From NCBI GenBank assembly GCA_014885115.2, contig WKLE02001891.1, positions 6,522 through 23,775 on the forward strand: DNA of 17,254 nucleotides, given 5' to 3'. The notes under the pieces are model-generated. The model saw only the letters and a list, made by a program, of their open reading frames with translations, did no database searches and had not been told where the DNA came from. A program made the translations under genes and the position numbers. This stretch comes from Asterionellopsis glacialis. Lineage: Eukaryota > Bacillariophyta > Plagiogrammaphyceae > Rhaphoneidales > Asterionellopsidaceae. Positions 1-9,200 of the stretch are shown piece by piece. Each line of letters starts with the position of its first letter. Position 1 is the first letter of the stretch.

Positions 1-1081
1 CCCCCCCCCCCACACCCGCATATTTTAGAGGATAAGGACATTAAGGAATTTGGTGCAACCGTAAGATGACTCAAAAATAATGTATAGAGGATGATTCAGG
101 TTAACAACTATTCCTATTTTATATACTATATGTTTGGATTATTATTCTCTCCTGCTCTCTCTGTTCCTCTGCTCTCTTCCAAAGTTCCAGCTGTATGGCA
201 GTACTAGAGAGACATTTCAATATCTACGTTCGCATGATGCTCTGTTCTTTGCACTTCGATGAATGTATGGAGTATCATCTATATAGAAGATATACGAAGC
301 TTCTAATGAAAAAATGTTGTAATAGATATAGTCGAAGTTCACTTGATCTGGGAAACGTCGTGAAGAAGATCTTCTGAAGTATACCTAGATCAAGTTGGGA
401 ATGCTTCTAGGTGAAAAATTACATTACAATATTGTAACCTTTTTGAAAGATGGTGTGTGAATCGCCTGTTGTTCTTGCGGAAACGTATTCTGAAGAAAAA
501 TGATCCTGCCTTCCAATAATGTTTTGTACTATTACGTACACTATTTATAAAAAGATCCAGTTAGTATTGCTACTGTGGATAATTTATTAATACAAAAGGA
601 TAACATAGGATTTCTAGAATTACTCATGAAAAAAGATTTTGAGTGTTTCGGCTACTACACTGAGAACAATAAAGAGCATGATTGGATTCAAGTGCAAGAA
701 AAATAACCGTCTTCAGACTACTGTCCCAGAACATGCTGAGCGAATATAACTTATATAGATTGAAAAGTTGTTGGTCGATGACCTCATTGCAAGGAACTTT
801 GATATCTTGCTCATTGAGAATTTTTTTTAATAAGAGTGATACTCTCGACTGCTGTGGTGCCGGAATCAGTGTTGGTATTGTTGGTACGTACGTATCATCT
901 ATTTGATGATTTGGTGATTCTTTAATTTAATCTTCGGCCTACACTATCGAAATTGAACAAACATTGTAGTCCACCATACGGTACTCACTCTTGAAGAAAG
1001 CATGTTAGGTTGGCTCGTTTCTGATTCGCCAACAAATCTTGGTTCCCAATGCAAAGTGCAGTACGAGGTAATTATACCTGC

Positions 1082-1173
1082 ACCGGTACCTGGTACCGGT
1101 AGGACTCGTAGAAATAAGGTATTATACCTGTAAGGTAAGCACACTGACCCTACCAGGTACTCGTACCTGGTAC
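1082..1173. repeat. GTAC palindrome pair (ACCTGG/GGTACC family)
   Basis: Two strong inverted repeats share one vocabulary. ACCGGTACCTGGTACCGGT at 1082-1100 has perfect 9-bp arms around a single T. TACCAGGTAC and GTACCTGGTA at 1151-1172 are perfect 10-bp arms with a 2-nt spacer. The 10-mer TACCTGGTAC occurs in both, at 1087-1096 and 1164-1173. Between them lie two related ATTATACCTG segments, near 1072 and 1121. The same 10-mer recurs at 1364-1373 and, far away, at 15681-15690 and 15880-15889, always outside coding sequence. Confidence 0.75.
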
Positions 1174-1363
1174 AGGTATGACCCGATAAATGCAACGTGG
1201 TCGTGTTTCATATCAAAAGAAAATTACTTATGTTTCCAACACGAGTAATAATAGGTAGAGTAGCATTAGACTAGATGAGTAGTAAAATAATAGAAAATCA
1301 TAATACAGTTTAGAACAGAAGGTACTGTACTGTACATTAGAGAAAATACGTACTCTTCCGGGA

Positions 1364-1373
1364 TACCTGGTAC
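1364..1373. repeat. Single TACCTGGTAC copy
   Basis: This is an isolated copy of the 10-mer found in the 1082-1173 palindromes. It is flanked by other GTAC-rich words, such as GTACTGTACTGTAC near 1322 and CAGTACCGTACCTGTAC near 1393. Confidence 0.65.
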
Positions 1374-1505
1374 TATACATAGCACTGTTCTTCAGTACCG
1401 TACCTGTACGCTAATTATTACTTACGTGTCAGTTTTCAACAAAATAATATATATACAGATCCAGCATCTCTCTAGAGTATCACAGAGCAATTTATTCATA
1501 TAAAT

Positions 1506-1525
1506 ACTGTACAGTACTGTACAGT
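1506..1525. repeat. Two tandem ACTGTACAGT palindromes
   Basis: The 10-nt perfect palindrome ACTGTACAGT is repeated twice head to tail with no spacer. Variants occur near 1324, 1730 and 15598, so it is part of the same GTAC-rich vocabulary as the neighbouring palindromes. Confidence 0.7.
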
Positions 1526-1729
1526 GCAGTTTTTCAACAAAACTTCTCCCTAGAGGGTAAATCAAATTGTAAAGTAGATTCAATGTCGGCTTTTTAAATA
1601 TAATTATATAGATAAGTACAACTGCTTAAAATCAGTATAAACGAAAAAGAAGATTTAATTACATGAGCATGATGCATGGTACCCTAGCTACTCCGCTTGA
1701 CAATAATTTATTTACCGGGCACTGTACCT

Positions 1730-1791
1730 ACAGTACTAGGTACCTGTACCGGTACTGTCTGTTCGAATGGTACCCCCAGGTATACCTGGTA
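1730..1791. repeat. Cluster of GTAC/CCAGGT palindromes
   Basis: An imperfect inverted repeat runs from CAGTACTAGGTAC to GTACCGGTACTG at about 1731-1758. It is followed by the perfect 14-nt palindrome CCAGGTATACCTGG at 1776-1789. Both are built from the words seen at 1082-1173. The cluster lies about 410 bp upstream of the armadillo gene start. Confidence 0.65.
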
Positions 1792-1831
1792 GTACATTTC
1801 TTGTGTATTTCTACACCAATATAATAAGCGA

Positions 1832-1841
1832 TTTCGCGAAA
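1832..1841. promoter_or_regulatory. TTTCGCGAAA, E2F-like site
   Basis: This is a perfect palindrome matching the core recognised by E2F/DP cell-cycle factors (TTTSGCG-type). It lies about 360 bp upstream of the armadillo gene start, in a stretch more GC-rich than the DNA to its left. Function is inferred from the motif only, and a 10-nt site can occur by chance. Confidence 0.25.
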
Positions 1842-2201
1842 AGCGAGAACAATCAGAGGGGCCTATGAATTAGACTAGCGAGGGCGTGCGTTGTCCCATT
1901 GGCATGATCAGCCGCACACTAACGGCGACCTAAAAGGAGTCAAACAAGACACAAGTGCACCGAATTGGAAACTGTTGACGGCAAGTGGCAATTCTCAAAT
2001 CTGAAACGTTAACTAACTAACCGCAAGTACGAAAAGGTTGTTTACCAGGTGTACTTCCTATAAATCGTGGCAATCTTGGACTTGACAGGAACAAAAAAAG
2101 AATTCCTAGGAAATTCACTTCTTGCATCAGCGTGGTGGTGATCAGTGGTTGAATATCAGATCGTTTTTCTTTCTCTCCATTGATTGTGCTAGTTGCAAAA
2201 T

Positions 2202-4499
2202 ATGGCACGTGTTGAACACATGATGTCGCAGCATACAGACTCACAACAACATGGTCACAGTCACCATATGACAGTTCCTCCTCCTCCGGAACTTAGTTTT
2301 TATCGCAACGGAGAATATTCCGACAGAAAGCAAATTGAAAAACTCCGCGAAAAGCACGGGTACTGTAGAACATGCCCTGGGGATCCTATTCAACTGTATG
2401 ACATTGGAAAAAATGACATGACACCATCTTGGAGTTCTAGGCGAGCGAGAACTGTCGAGGGAGAATCTTTTGTTGGTACATGTTTGAAATGTCACCCCGA
2501 CTTGGATCCACAAAATTTTTCGGAGAAGAAACCTCGTGCACCGTTCCATAGACCCGAGGACGGTACGATTTCAGAAAAAGATTGGCATTCTTCGAAAATG
2601 CCTCCCGGAAAACAACGGTTCTCTTGGACTGGGCATCCTCGTACAACTAACGCTAGTTTTTCGCACCTTGCTCTTTTGAATCCACCATCATCTTCTTCAG
2701 CTGCGGCGTCAGCTGCGGCGTCAGCGTCAGCGTCGCCACCGATTTCTGCTCATGCTTCAGCTCCGACTGGGATGAGCCTTTCTCCTTCGGACGCATTGCA
2801 GCCTGGTGGTGATGAGATGTTATACAATGATCATGATGGTGATTACAATGACAGAAAGCAAGCAGCACGACGACAAACTTCCAATCCATTAGATCGGTCT
2901 ATCAGCTCGAAAAAATGGTCTGGACGCGATGAAAGTCTTTTTGATGATGTTGATGAATATATAGATATGTTGGAATGTGTATACGAGGAACGACGGGGAT
3001 CTATGTATGTCAAGTCGAATAGAAAACTCGCAACCTGTGAAGAAAAGAGTCTCGAGGAATCAACAGCTATTGAATTAGAGCTTTTGCTGGTAGATTTATT
3101 ACAATCCGGAGATGCAGATGTTACATTGAATGTATTGCTAGATGGCATGAGGTCATACCCCACTGCATCGGTAGTCCAAAAACTATGTCTCCGTGTACTT
3201 GGTGGGTTGGCGAAAAACAACGAAAGTAACAAGGAACTTATTGTCAAGTCGGATGCATCTGAATTAATATTAGATTCTATGAAGAGACTTGTCTATGAAG
3301 ATGACATTCAAGAAGAAGGATGCCGGTTGCTTTGGTCTTTGGCACTGTGCAAGAATAACATTGTCCCTCTTATAAAGGATGGTGCAGTTCCTCGAATTAT
3401 GAGATCTATGGTGGAAAAAATGACTGATGAACGATTAGTTCATGTAGCTCTTGGAGCACTGCGGGCATTGTCCACTCAAATGGTCCGACATTCATTTGTA
3501 CCATTACATGGTAAGAATTTAATTTTACAAATAATGGAAACACACAGCACGTTATCGTTCGTCCAACGTGATGGGATTCTAATATTGGCCAACATATCGA
3601 TTGACAAGGTAAATCGTCATGTTGCTGTTGCATCCAAGGAAGAATTGAATGCTATAATCGGTGCTATGAACCATCATGCCCGGGAAACAAGCGTCATGTC
3701 AGTAATTTCTGTTGCATGCTTTGCTCTCAAGAACTATACGTACGAAGAGAATAATCTTCGGGCATTAAGTAAAGAGAAAAGTGTAATGCCGTGTCTAAAA
3801 AATGCTATTGAATTTGCAGAGGATCGTGATTGTCGAAAGGATGCTCATGACGTATTTGATAGGATCCGAAAATTCATCAGTGAAGAGTCTGAAAGAAACA
3901 AATCATCTGCAATTTCTGCTGTACGTGCAGCAGATTCAAGTGTTAATCTATCGCAAACCGATGGTGATGATGATGGTCCTGTATTTCATACAGAATTATC
4001 TCCTAATGAAGTGTTTTCTCTCATGCTGCAGCATGCGAATTCTACTCGAGTAGCAGAAGATGGACTTAATACCCTGTTATTGCAAGTTAATGAATCCCCA
4101 CGAACATTATTTGCCATGATGAGTTCTGGAGCTCCAAGGAAGGTTGTTGCTGTTATGACACATCATGACTGTATCCCAAATGTACAAGAAAGTGGTTGTA
4201 AATTACTAAAGTGTTTGGCGGGGTCTACGTACGATGATCGAAGTGTTCTGCGAAATGCTGGTGCAGTCAATGCAATCATGGTGTCAATGGAGGAACAATT
4301 TTATGGCAACGAGGGGGTGCAAATAGCAGCATTTCGAGCACTCAATGTGTTAGCTGTAGATTTTGAATGTTGGTTCGAACTTATGCAATCTGATTCTATG
4401 AGTGTCATTGAACAAGCCTTTGCTATTCATATGGGTATTCCTGATTTGGAAATTGAAGGATTTGAATTGCTACAAAAGTTGTCAGCACACAGTGACTGA
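2202..4499 (+). CDS. Armadillo-repeat protein with N-terminal double CxxC motif
   Basis: The 765-residue protein is encoded by one exon. The start chosen is the ATG at 2202, with A at -3 and G at +4; an in-frame stop lies four codons upstream. Residues 17-22 are His-rich and 26-29 are Pro. Residues 52-99 hold C55-x2-C58 and C94-x2-C97 in the context HGYCRTCPGDPIQLY ... GTCLKCHP, a likely small zinc-binding head that I recognise as common on diatom proteins of unknown role. A low-complexity Ser/Ala stretch follows near residues 165-185, coded by repeated gctgcggcgtca units. From about residue 290 to the end the protein is a series of amphipathic helices with armadillo-type spacing and conserved small and Leu residues, for example around 330-600 and 640-760. 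Such solenoids bind other proteins. No enzyme domain, signal peptide or membrane segment is visible. The partner is unknown. Confidence 0.85.
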   Translation: MARVEHMMSQHTDSQQHGHSHHMTVPPPPELSFYRNGEYSDRKQIEKLREKHGYCRTCPGDPIQLYDIGKNDMTPSWSSRRARTVEGESFVGTCLKCHPDLDPQNFSEKKPRAPFHRPEDGTISEKDWHSSKMPPGKQRFSWTGHPRTTNASFSHLALLNPPSSSSAAASAAASASASPPISAHASAPTGMSLSPSDALQPGGDEMLYNDHDGDYNDRKQAARRQTSNPLDRSISSKKWSGRDESLFDDVDEYIDMLECVYEERRGSMYVKSNRKLATCEEKSLEESTAIELELLLVDLLQSGDADVTLNVLLDGMRSYPTASVVQKLCLRVLGGLAKNNESNKELIVKSDASELILDSMKRLVYEDDIQEEGCRLLWSLALCKNNIVPLIKDGAVPRIMRSMVEKMTDERLVHVALGALRALSTQMVRHSFVPLHGKNLILQIMETHSTLSFVQRDGILILANISIDKVNRHVAVASKEELNAIIGAMNHHARETSVMSVISVACFALKNYTYEENNLRALSKEKSVMPCLKNAIEFAEDRDCRKDAHDVFDRIRKFISEESERNKSSAISAVRAADSSVNLSQTDGDDDGPVFHTELSPNEVFSLMLQHANSTRVAEDGLNTLLLQVNESPRTLFAMMSSGAPRKVVAVMTHHDCIPNVQESGCKLLKCLAGSTYDDRSVLRNAGAVNAIMVSMEEQFYGNEGVQIAAFRALNVLAVDFECWFELMQSDSMSVIEQAFAIHMGIPDLEIEGFELLQKLSAHSD

Positions 4500-4786
4500 C
4501 TTTTTTATGTACGTACCTTACTGTGGTTTCATAAAATTAGAATTTCGTTTCCATCAGAATTATCATTCAACGTTTTTGAAGCAAGGCATGGTATTCTGTT
4601 GGGTGTCATTTTGTGAAGGAATTACGGACTAGTCTAAAGGGTTTTGCAGATTGCCTCCTTGGAAGGAGTTTTATTTTGGGTGGCTGAGGGGGGGATGCAC
4701 GAGTCATAGCGGCTAGTGAAATGCTTTGACCATGCGTGGAGAGATTTTGAGCAAGCTCAAGGGAACCTCCGATTTTCAAAAAGTAG

Positions 4787-4827
4787 TTTAACAAGTTTCC
4801 CACAGTGTGGGAAAATACCTTGTTAAA
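4787..4827. repeat. Long hairpin, 18-bp arms with 4-nt bulge
   Basis: TTTAACAAG and TTTCCCACA at 4787-4804 are followed by one G, then TGTGGGAAA (4806-4814), four unpaired bases ATAC, and CTTGTTAAA (4819-4827). Both 9-bp blocks are perfect complements, so the arms total 18 bp. In RNA the centre would open to a short loop. No poly-T terminator or known RNA family is evident. Confidence 0.7.
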
Positions 4828-4931
4828 GGTATTAGAACAGTTACTACACAAGATCAAAGCCAATAGGCGAAGAGAGATAGGTTTGTAGAGCGCGCGAGGC
4901 ACCGCCGAGGGCAGTATCGTTTCAAAGCTAT

Positions 4932-5041
4932 TTACACGACCGCTCCCAAAAAACATTATTTTTTATTTTAGAACGAAGGCAAGACTGCTTTTCAGGGATA
5001 TGGATCAGGTATATTTTTAATAATCCGTAGCGGTCGTGTAA
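4932..5041. repeat. 13-bp perfect inverted repeat around 84 nt
   Basis: TTACACGACCGCT at 4932-4944 is exactly inverted as AGCGGTCGTGTAA at 5029-5041. The 84 nt between are AT-rich with no coding potential. This is the shape of a very small terminal-inverted-repeat element or its remnant. I see no clear target-site duplication in the flanks, and no second copy in the window. Confidence 0.6.
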
Positions 5042-5272
5042 CTTACTTTACTCCCAACGTCAAATTTCTTTGTCGCTTGCGCGCTTGTTTCACTCATACT
5101 TACCTTAAACAGGCAGGCGGATGATCATGAAGGTCCGTCGCCACATGGAGGAGCTGGTCAATGCACGGATGAAACACTCCAGACTGTACGTGATCCCATG
5201 TCACTTGGTGCATCAGTGCCAAGTCTGTTTATAATTTTTGACAAGGTGTGATGGCGCTTGCGCCTCGTGCCG

Positions 5273-5326
5273 CCCCCCCCCTCTCCCCCCCACCAACCCC
5301 CAACTACTTCACCTCCCTCCACCCCC
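5273..5326 (-). other. C-rich tract, possible G-quadruplex on minus strand
   Basis: C runs of 9, 7, 5 and 5 are separated by short spacers, at 5273-5281, 5285-5291, 5297-5301 and 5322-5326. The minus strand therefore carries G runs able in principle to form a G-quadruplex. Such tracts are also prone to assembly error. Confidence 0.5.
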
Positions 5327-6236
5327 ATGATCGTTTAACAATTTAATTCTTTAGAATATATATTTTTTCAGAATTTGTGCTCTATGCCATACAGTCAGTA
5401 ATAATATTATGTTTGCTTAAAACAAAAAAAACGTTTACTGCGTACACATTTATAAGTAACACACTTTTTAAAAATGGTCTTTTACTTTTTTGCACCGTGT
5501 AATAATTTGCCATCGTTTCTGCTTTTTTTTTTTTTAAATTGAGGAGTGAGCGATAATCTAACTTAGTAAGAGTTACAATGTTGGGACTTTTTAGGACAAC
5601 AACACGTTCATACATTACTCAAACGAGATATACTGTGCCAAATATACATGTATGTAACATTCAATACTGTACAATTCACAATTGCAATACTTGTAATCTT
5701 TATACTACGCATCATGGAAAAAGTATAAGAGAGACTGACAAATCACAACAATAATGTGTCGTGAAAGTTTTTTTTGTTTTGTTTTGTTTTGACCCATTAC
5801 ATTTTTGAGCCAAGAGGGGCCTGTTTTCATGTTGGACATCCAGCCAGGCGGTTCGACTCGAGGATCGTCTGTCCGATACACTCTCACGAAAACACAAAAA
5901 ATCGAAAACATCATGTCTCTCTCTCACACACAGTAAGTGCTTTCTGGTGTTGATTTTTTTGGACCAAAATTTCCATCCACCGTCGCGCCATTTCAAAAAC
6001 AAATTTTCTCTCTTGTGAAAAGACACACCACGCAAAAACACACACAACCGCATCATTTGCAGTCTTTCAAGAGAGCAGGAAGACTTTTGTTGATTGGTGA
6101 TTAGCATTATACTTGACACAAGACAACAAGGAGTCTCCATTTTATTCTGCTATCCATTTTCGAAAATATTCTTCTTTTGGTCCAAATTATATTATATATA
6201 TTGTTTTTTTTGTTTGTTTGACATTAAAAAAAAAGA

Positions 6237-9200
6237 ATGCCAAAACGAGTAGATCGTCCATGGGAAAATCGTGGAATTGGTCGAGGTACTTTTTCCAATT
6301 ATTGCAATTCTACGAATCACACGAGTAGTAAGAAACAATCACACACTTCTTCTACGACAACTACTAGCAATAGTAGCATAGTTCCATCCATTACAGTCAA
6401 TGGGATTACATATTATAGTGATCGTTTTTATCTTCATAGGCCCAAACCCAAACAAACAAGAACAAGAACAACTAAACAAGAAGGAATCAATGCGACTATG
6501 CGACAACAAGAGCAACAGCCAAAAAAGGAAATGAAGAATCATCATTATTCGTGCACATGTGGGAGTCGTCAACCTCCACCCTTATTAGATCGTGGTGAAC
6601 TTATTCGATCCCTAGATTTAAAAGCAGCAATTGTATCTACGTATACGATGGACCCCTATTGGATGAAGGATGAATTTTCATCCTTATTTCAAAGTAATTC
6701 GAATGACACTGGAGATGAAAATAATGATTCTAGTAGTAGTAGTAGTAGTAATAGTATACCAACATTGGTATTACATGGACATAAAGGATTTTCAATTGTA
6801 CCGCAAAAGGAACATGACGAAAAAGAAGAAGTAGTATCCTCCAATCCTGATAGTACGAATCATAATAATAAGTATGCTTATGATTCAGATCCAAACAAGA
6901 ATGATTCTTTCTCGGAACAACATCGACAACGACAAGTTGACGCGACAAAATCATGTAGTGATACACCACCAATCCAAATCAAATCGGATACAAGTACTAC
7001 ATTTCATCGAATAGAAAGTTTGAATGGAAATGATATTATTTGTATTGATGATTCAAGTGATGAGGATGGTGATAACAAAGACAAAGACGAACAATTGGAG
7101 TCGTCTACGACTACTACACAAAAAAACAAACACACCGAGGAACAGCAGGAAAAACAGAAACGAAATGAAACAACACGAACGAGTAGTCTTGAAAAGGTAA
7201 CACTTGACCAAAGGTCCACTCCTCCTTCTTGCAATTCAGTGTCACCTATTATACCTGATGCAATCAAATCACGTCATTCTCATAATATTATGAAGGATAA
7301 GATGGTAAAGGAAGATACAAATTTAAGAGTACAAACAAAGGAAGACCTTCCTCCTGAAGAAAGTTGGCGAACTATGCAATCTCCTACAATGATGCGGCAG
7401 GAGGTGAATTTACAATTTCCTAAATCAGTTCACTTTACAGAAGTATTACCGACCTATTTACCTTTAGAAGCTATCCGTAAGAGACCTAAGGATTCTGAGA
7501 GAAACTTGCAATGCACGGGACAAAACAACAACAAGGAAAACAATATCATTGTGACGGTGGATGACATGGATGATGATTCTTCGTCTCACGCCAATAAACA
7601 AATACAACAACAAGACCAACAAAAACAGCTTTCACCTAAATTTCAGGGAATACACCCCTATGTAGTTCAAAATCGTAAATACATGAAAGGTGTACATCAT
7701 CCAAAGTTTATGATTTTATTTGAAAAACAGGGTTCTATTGTCGTTGTCGTATCCACTGGTAATTTAACCAATCCTGGATCCACAGATGCATCATGGATAC
7801 AACGATTTGAACCCTCCACAAATAATGCTACAAGTACAAGTACACCACCCTTGAAGGTTTCGGAGGATATGAGATGTAATGGGTCTGACTTTGGATATGT
7901 ACTAGCTGATTACTTGCAACGTCAATCGGATGCTACCAAGGATGAAACACATGTGATGCCTACTGAATTTTTACAACACTACCTCCAAATTAATACGTTA
8001 ACTGACTTTCGACGAAGGTATAAATTTGAACAGTCTCAAGTACACTTAATTGCTACAGTACCTGGACAACATCGTGGTAGACATAGCTCGAAGCATTTAG
8101 GTCGTTTAGGTGGTGGTAAAAAATTACGATCGTTCTTGTATGGACCACAACGTGTAGCAGACATCCTATCTCGTCTTGGAGAAAAAGGACAACCACATCA
8201 AAAAGCAAACAATGATGAAAGTCGCAACAGCAACAACAGTAATAAAGAAAACGGTAAAACATTGTCAACTGAATGGCTACCGGATTCCATCCTTTCTAAT
8301 CAAGATAGATTGGTCATTCAGCAAACTAGTTTGGGTGGGAACTGGAAAAGAGCAAATTTGGCTGAACTTGGTCGATCTTACTTTGCCTGTGATGATTTAC
8401 AACAAAATGCAACTTCAAATATCAATAAAGATGATGAATTATTAGAACGGATGGATATTTTGTGGCCAACAGAAGAGTTTATGAAAAATCATGCTCCCTC
8501 TGCTTCCTCTGTAGTTGGTCATCTCAACCCGGAGAAATCATTGACAACGTCATGGTCAAGTATTAGTAGAGATTCTCCCAACATGGTATCAGACGTAGAA
8601 AGATTGGCAAATTATCATACGGCCATCAGTACCAACCATAGCCAAGAGATGATTGATTCTGGATTGCATAATGGAAGTCTTCTCTTTCTGTCATCGAAAG
8701 CCTTCAATACTATTGATCTTTCTTGTATATCTCGAATGACTCATTATGAACCTAGTATCCCAGAACAAATACCAGAAGTGCGTCCACCTCATATCAAAAC
8801 TTATTCTCGCATGTTTGAGGGGAACGAATACAATTTACGTCAAACTTACAATTGTGGAAAGGCCGATGAATTCTTTTCATGGGTATTAATGTCAAGTGCA
8901 TGTCTTTCACTTGGAGCACAGGGGAAGGCAGTCCCTCATCGTGGCTTTGAAAGTGATGAAATGACGTATTCCAATTTTGAATTAGGAATAATGTTCTGTA
9001 GTCGACTACAGCGTAACCCGAGTCACGACCGACTCTACTGTTGGAAACCAACTCAATGTGTGTGTGGTAGAAGAAGATCAACAAGCAAGCAGGGTGGAGG
9101 AGCAGGTGCATCTCTTATCCATTTACCCTTTCCCTTTTGTCTCCGTCCACCATCGTACCAAGATGATCCGGATGAAGCCAACTTTAGTGTTACACCCTTT

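Larger units (their letters stand above)
1..2201. other. Left intergenic region, AT-rich, no supported gene
   Basis: No reading frame here resembles a known protein or keeps a long open frame; the longest frames are 60-83 codons and look random. The region opens with a run of 11 C. It has a perfect 14-nt palindrome at 424-437 and, from about 1070 to 1800, a dense set of palindromes described separately. The last 360 bases, before the armadillo gene, are less AT-rich and contain a TTTCGCGAAA site. They probably include the promoter and 5' UTR of that gene. An unrecognised non-coding RNA cannot be excluded. Confidence 0.6.
4500..6236. other. Intergenic region between the armadillo and TDP1-like genes
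   Basis: No gene can be named. Around 4640-4970 the plus strand reads as a frame broken by several TGA and TAG codons (one piece runs FNKFPTVWENTLLKVLEQLL), which could be decayed coding sequence. Around 5105-5245 is a GC-richer island with two open plus-strand frames of roughly 40-50 codons, neither recognised. The region also holds a long hairpin (4787-4827), a 13-bp inverted repeat (4932-5041), a C-rich tract (5273-5326) and a T13 run near 5523. The last 500 bases, AT-rich with poly-T runs, probably include the 5' UTR and promoter of the TDP1-like gene. Confidence 0.5.

Noticed and set aside
195..906. Two small plus-strand frames of 60 and 74 codons at the left end
   Set aside because: They are short, AT-driven in composition, without any recognisable motif or splice partners.
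2193..2201. Extension of the armadillo gene to a TTG start at 2193
   Set aside because: Nuclear genes start at ATG. The ATG at 2202 has a good context, so the three extra codons were dropped.
4606..4956. 116-codon minus-strand frame
   Set aside because: No recognisable domain, and it overlaps the hairpin and inverted-repeat arm. The plus strand reads equally protein-like, so it is probably chance.
5850..5870. GGTTCGACTC resembling a tRNA T-arm
   Set aside because: The flanking bases do not form the 5-bp T stem, and no acceptor or anticodon arm could be found.
6113..6328. Small plus-strand frame overlapping the TDP1 start
   Set aside because: It overlaps the much longer TDP1-like frame in another register and has no recognisable content.
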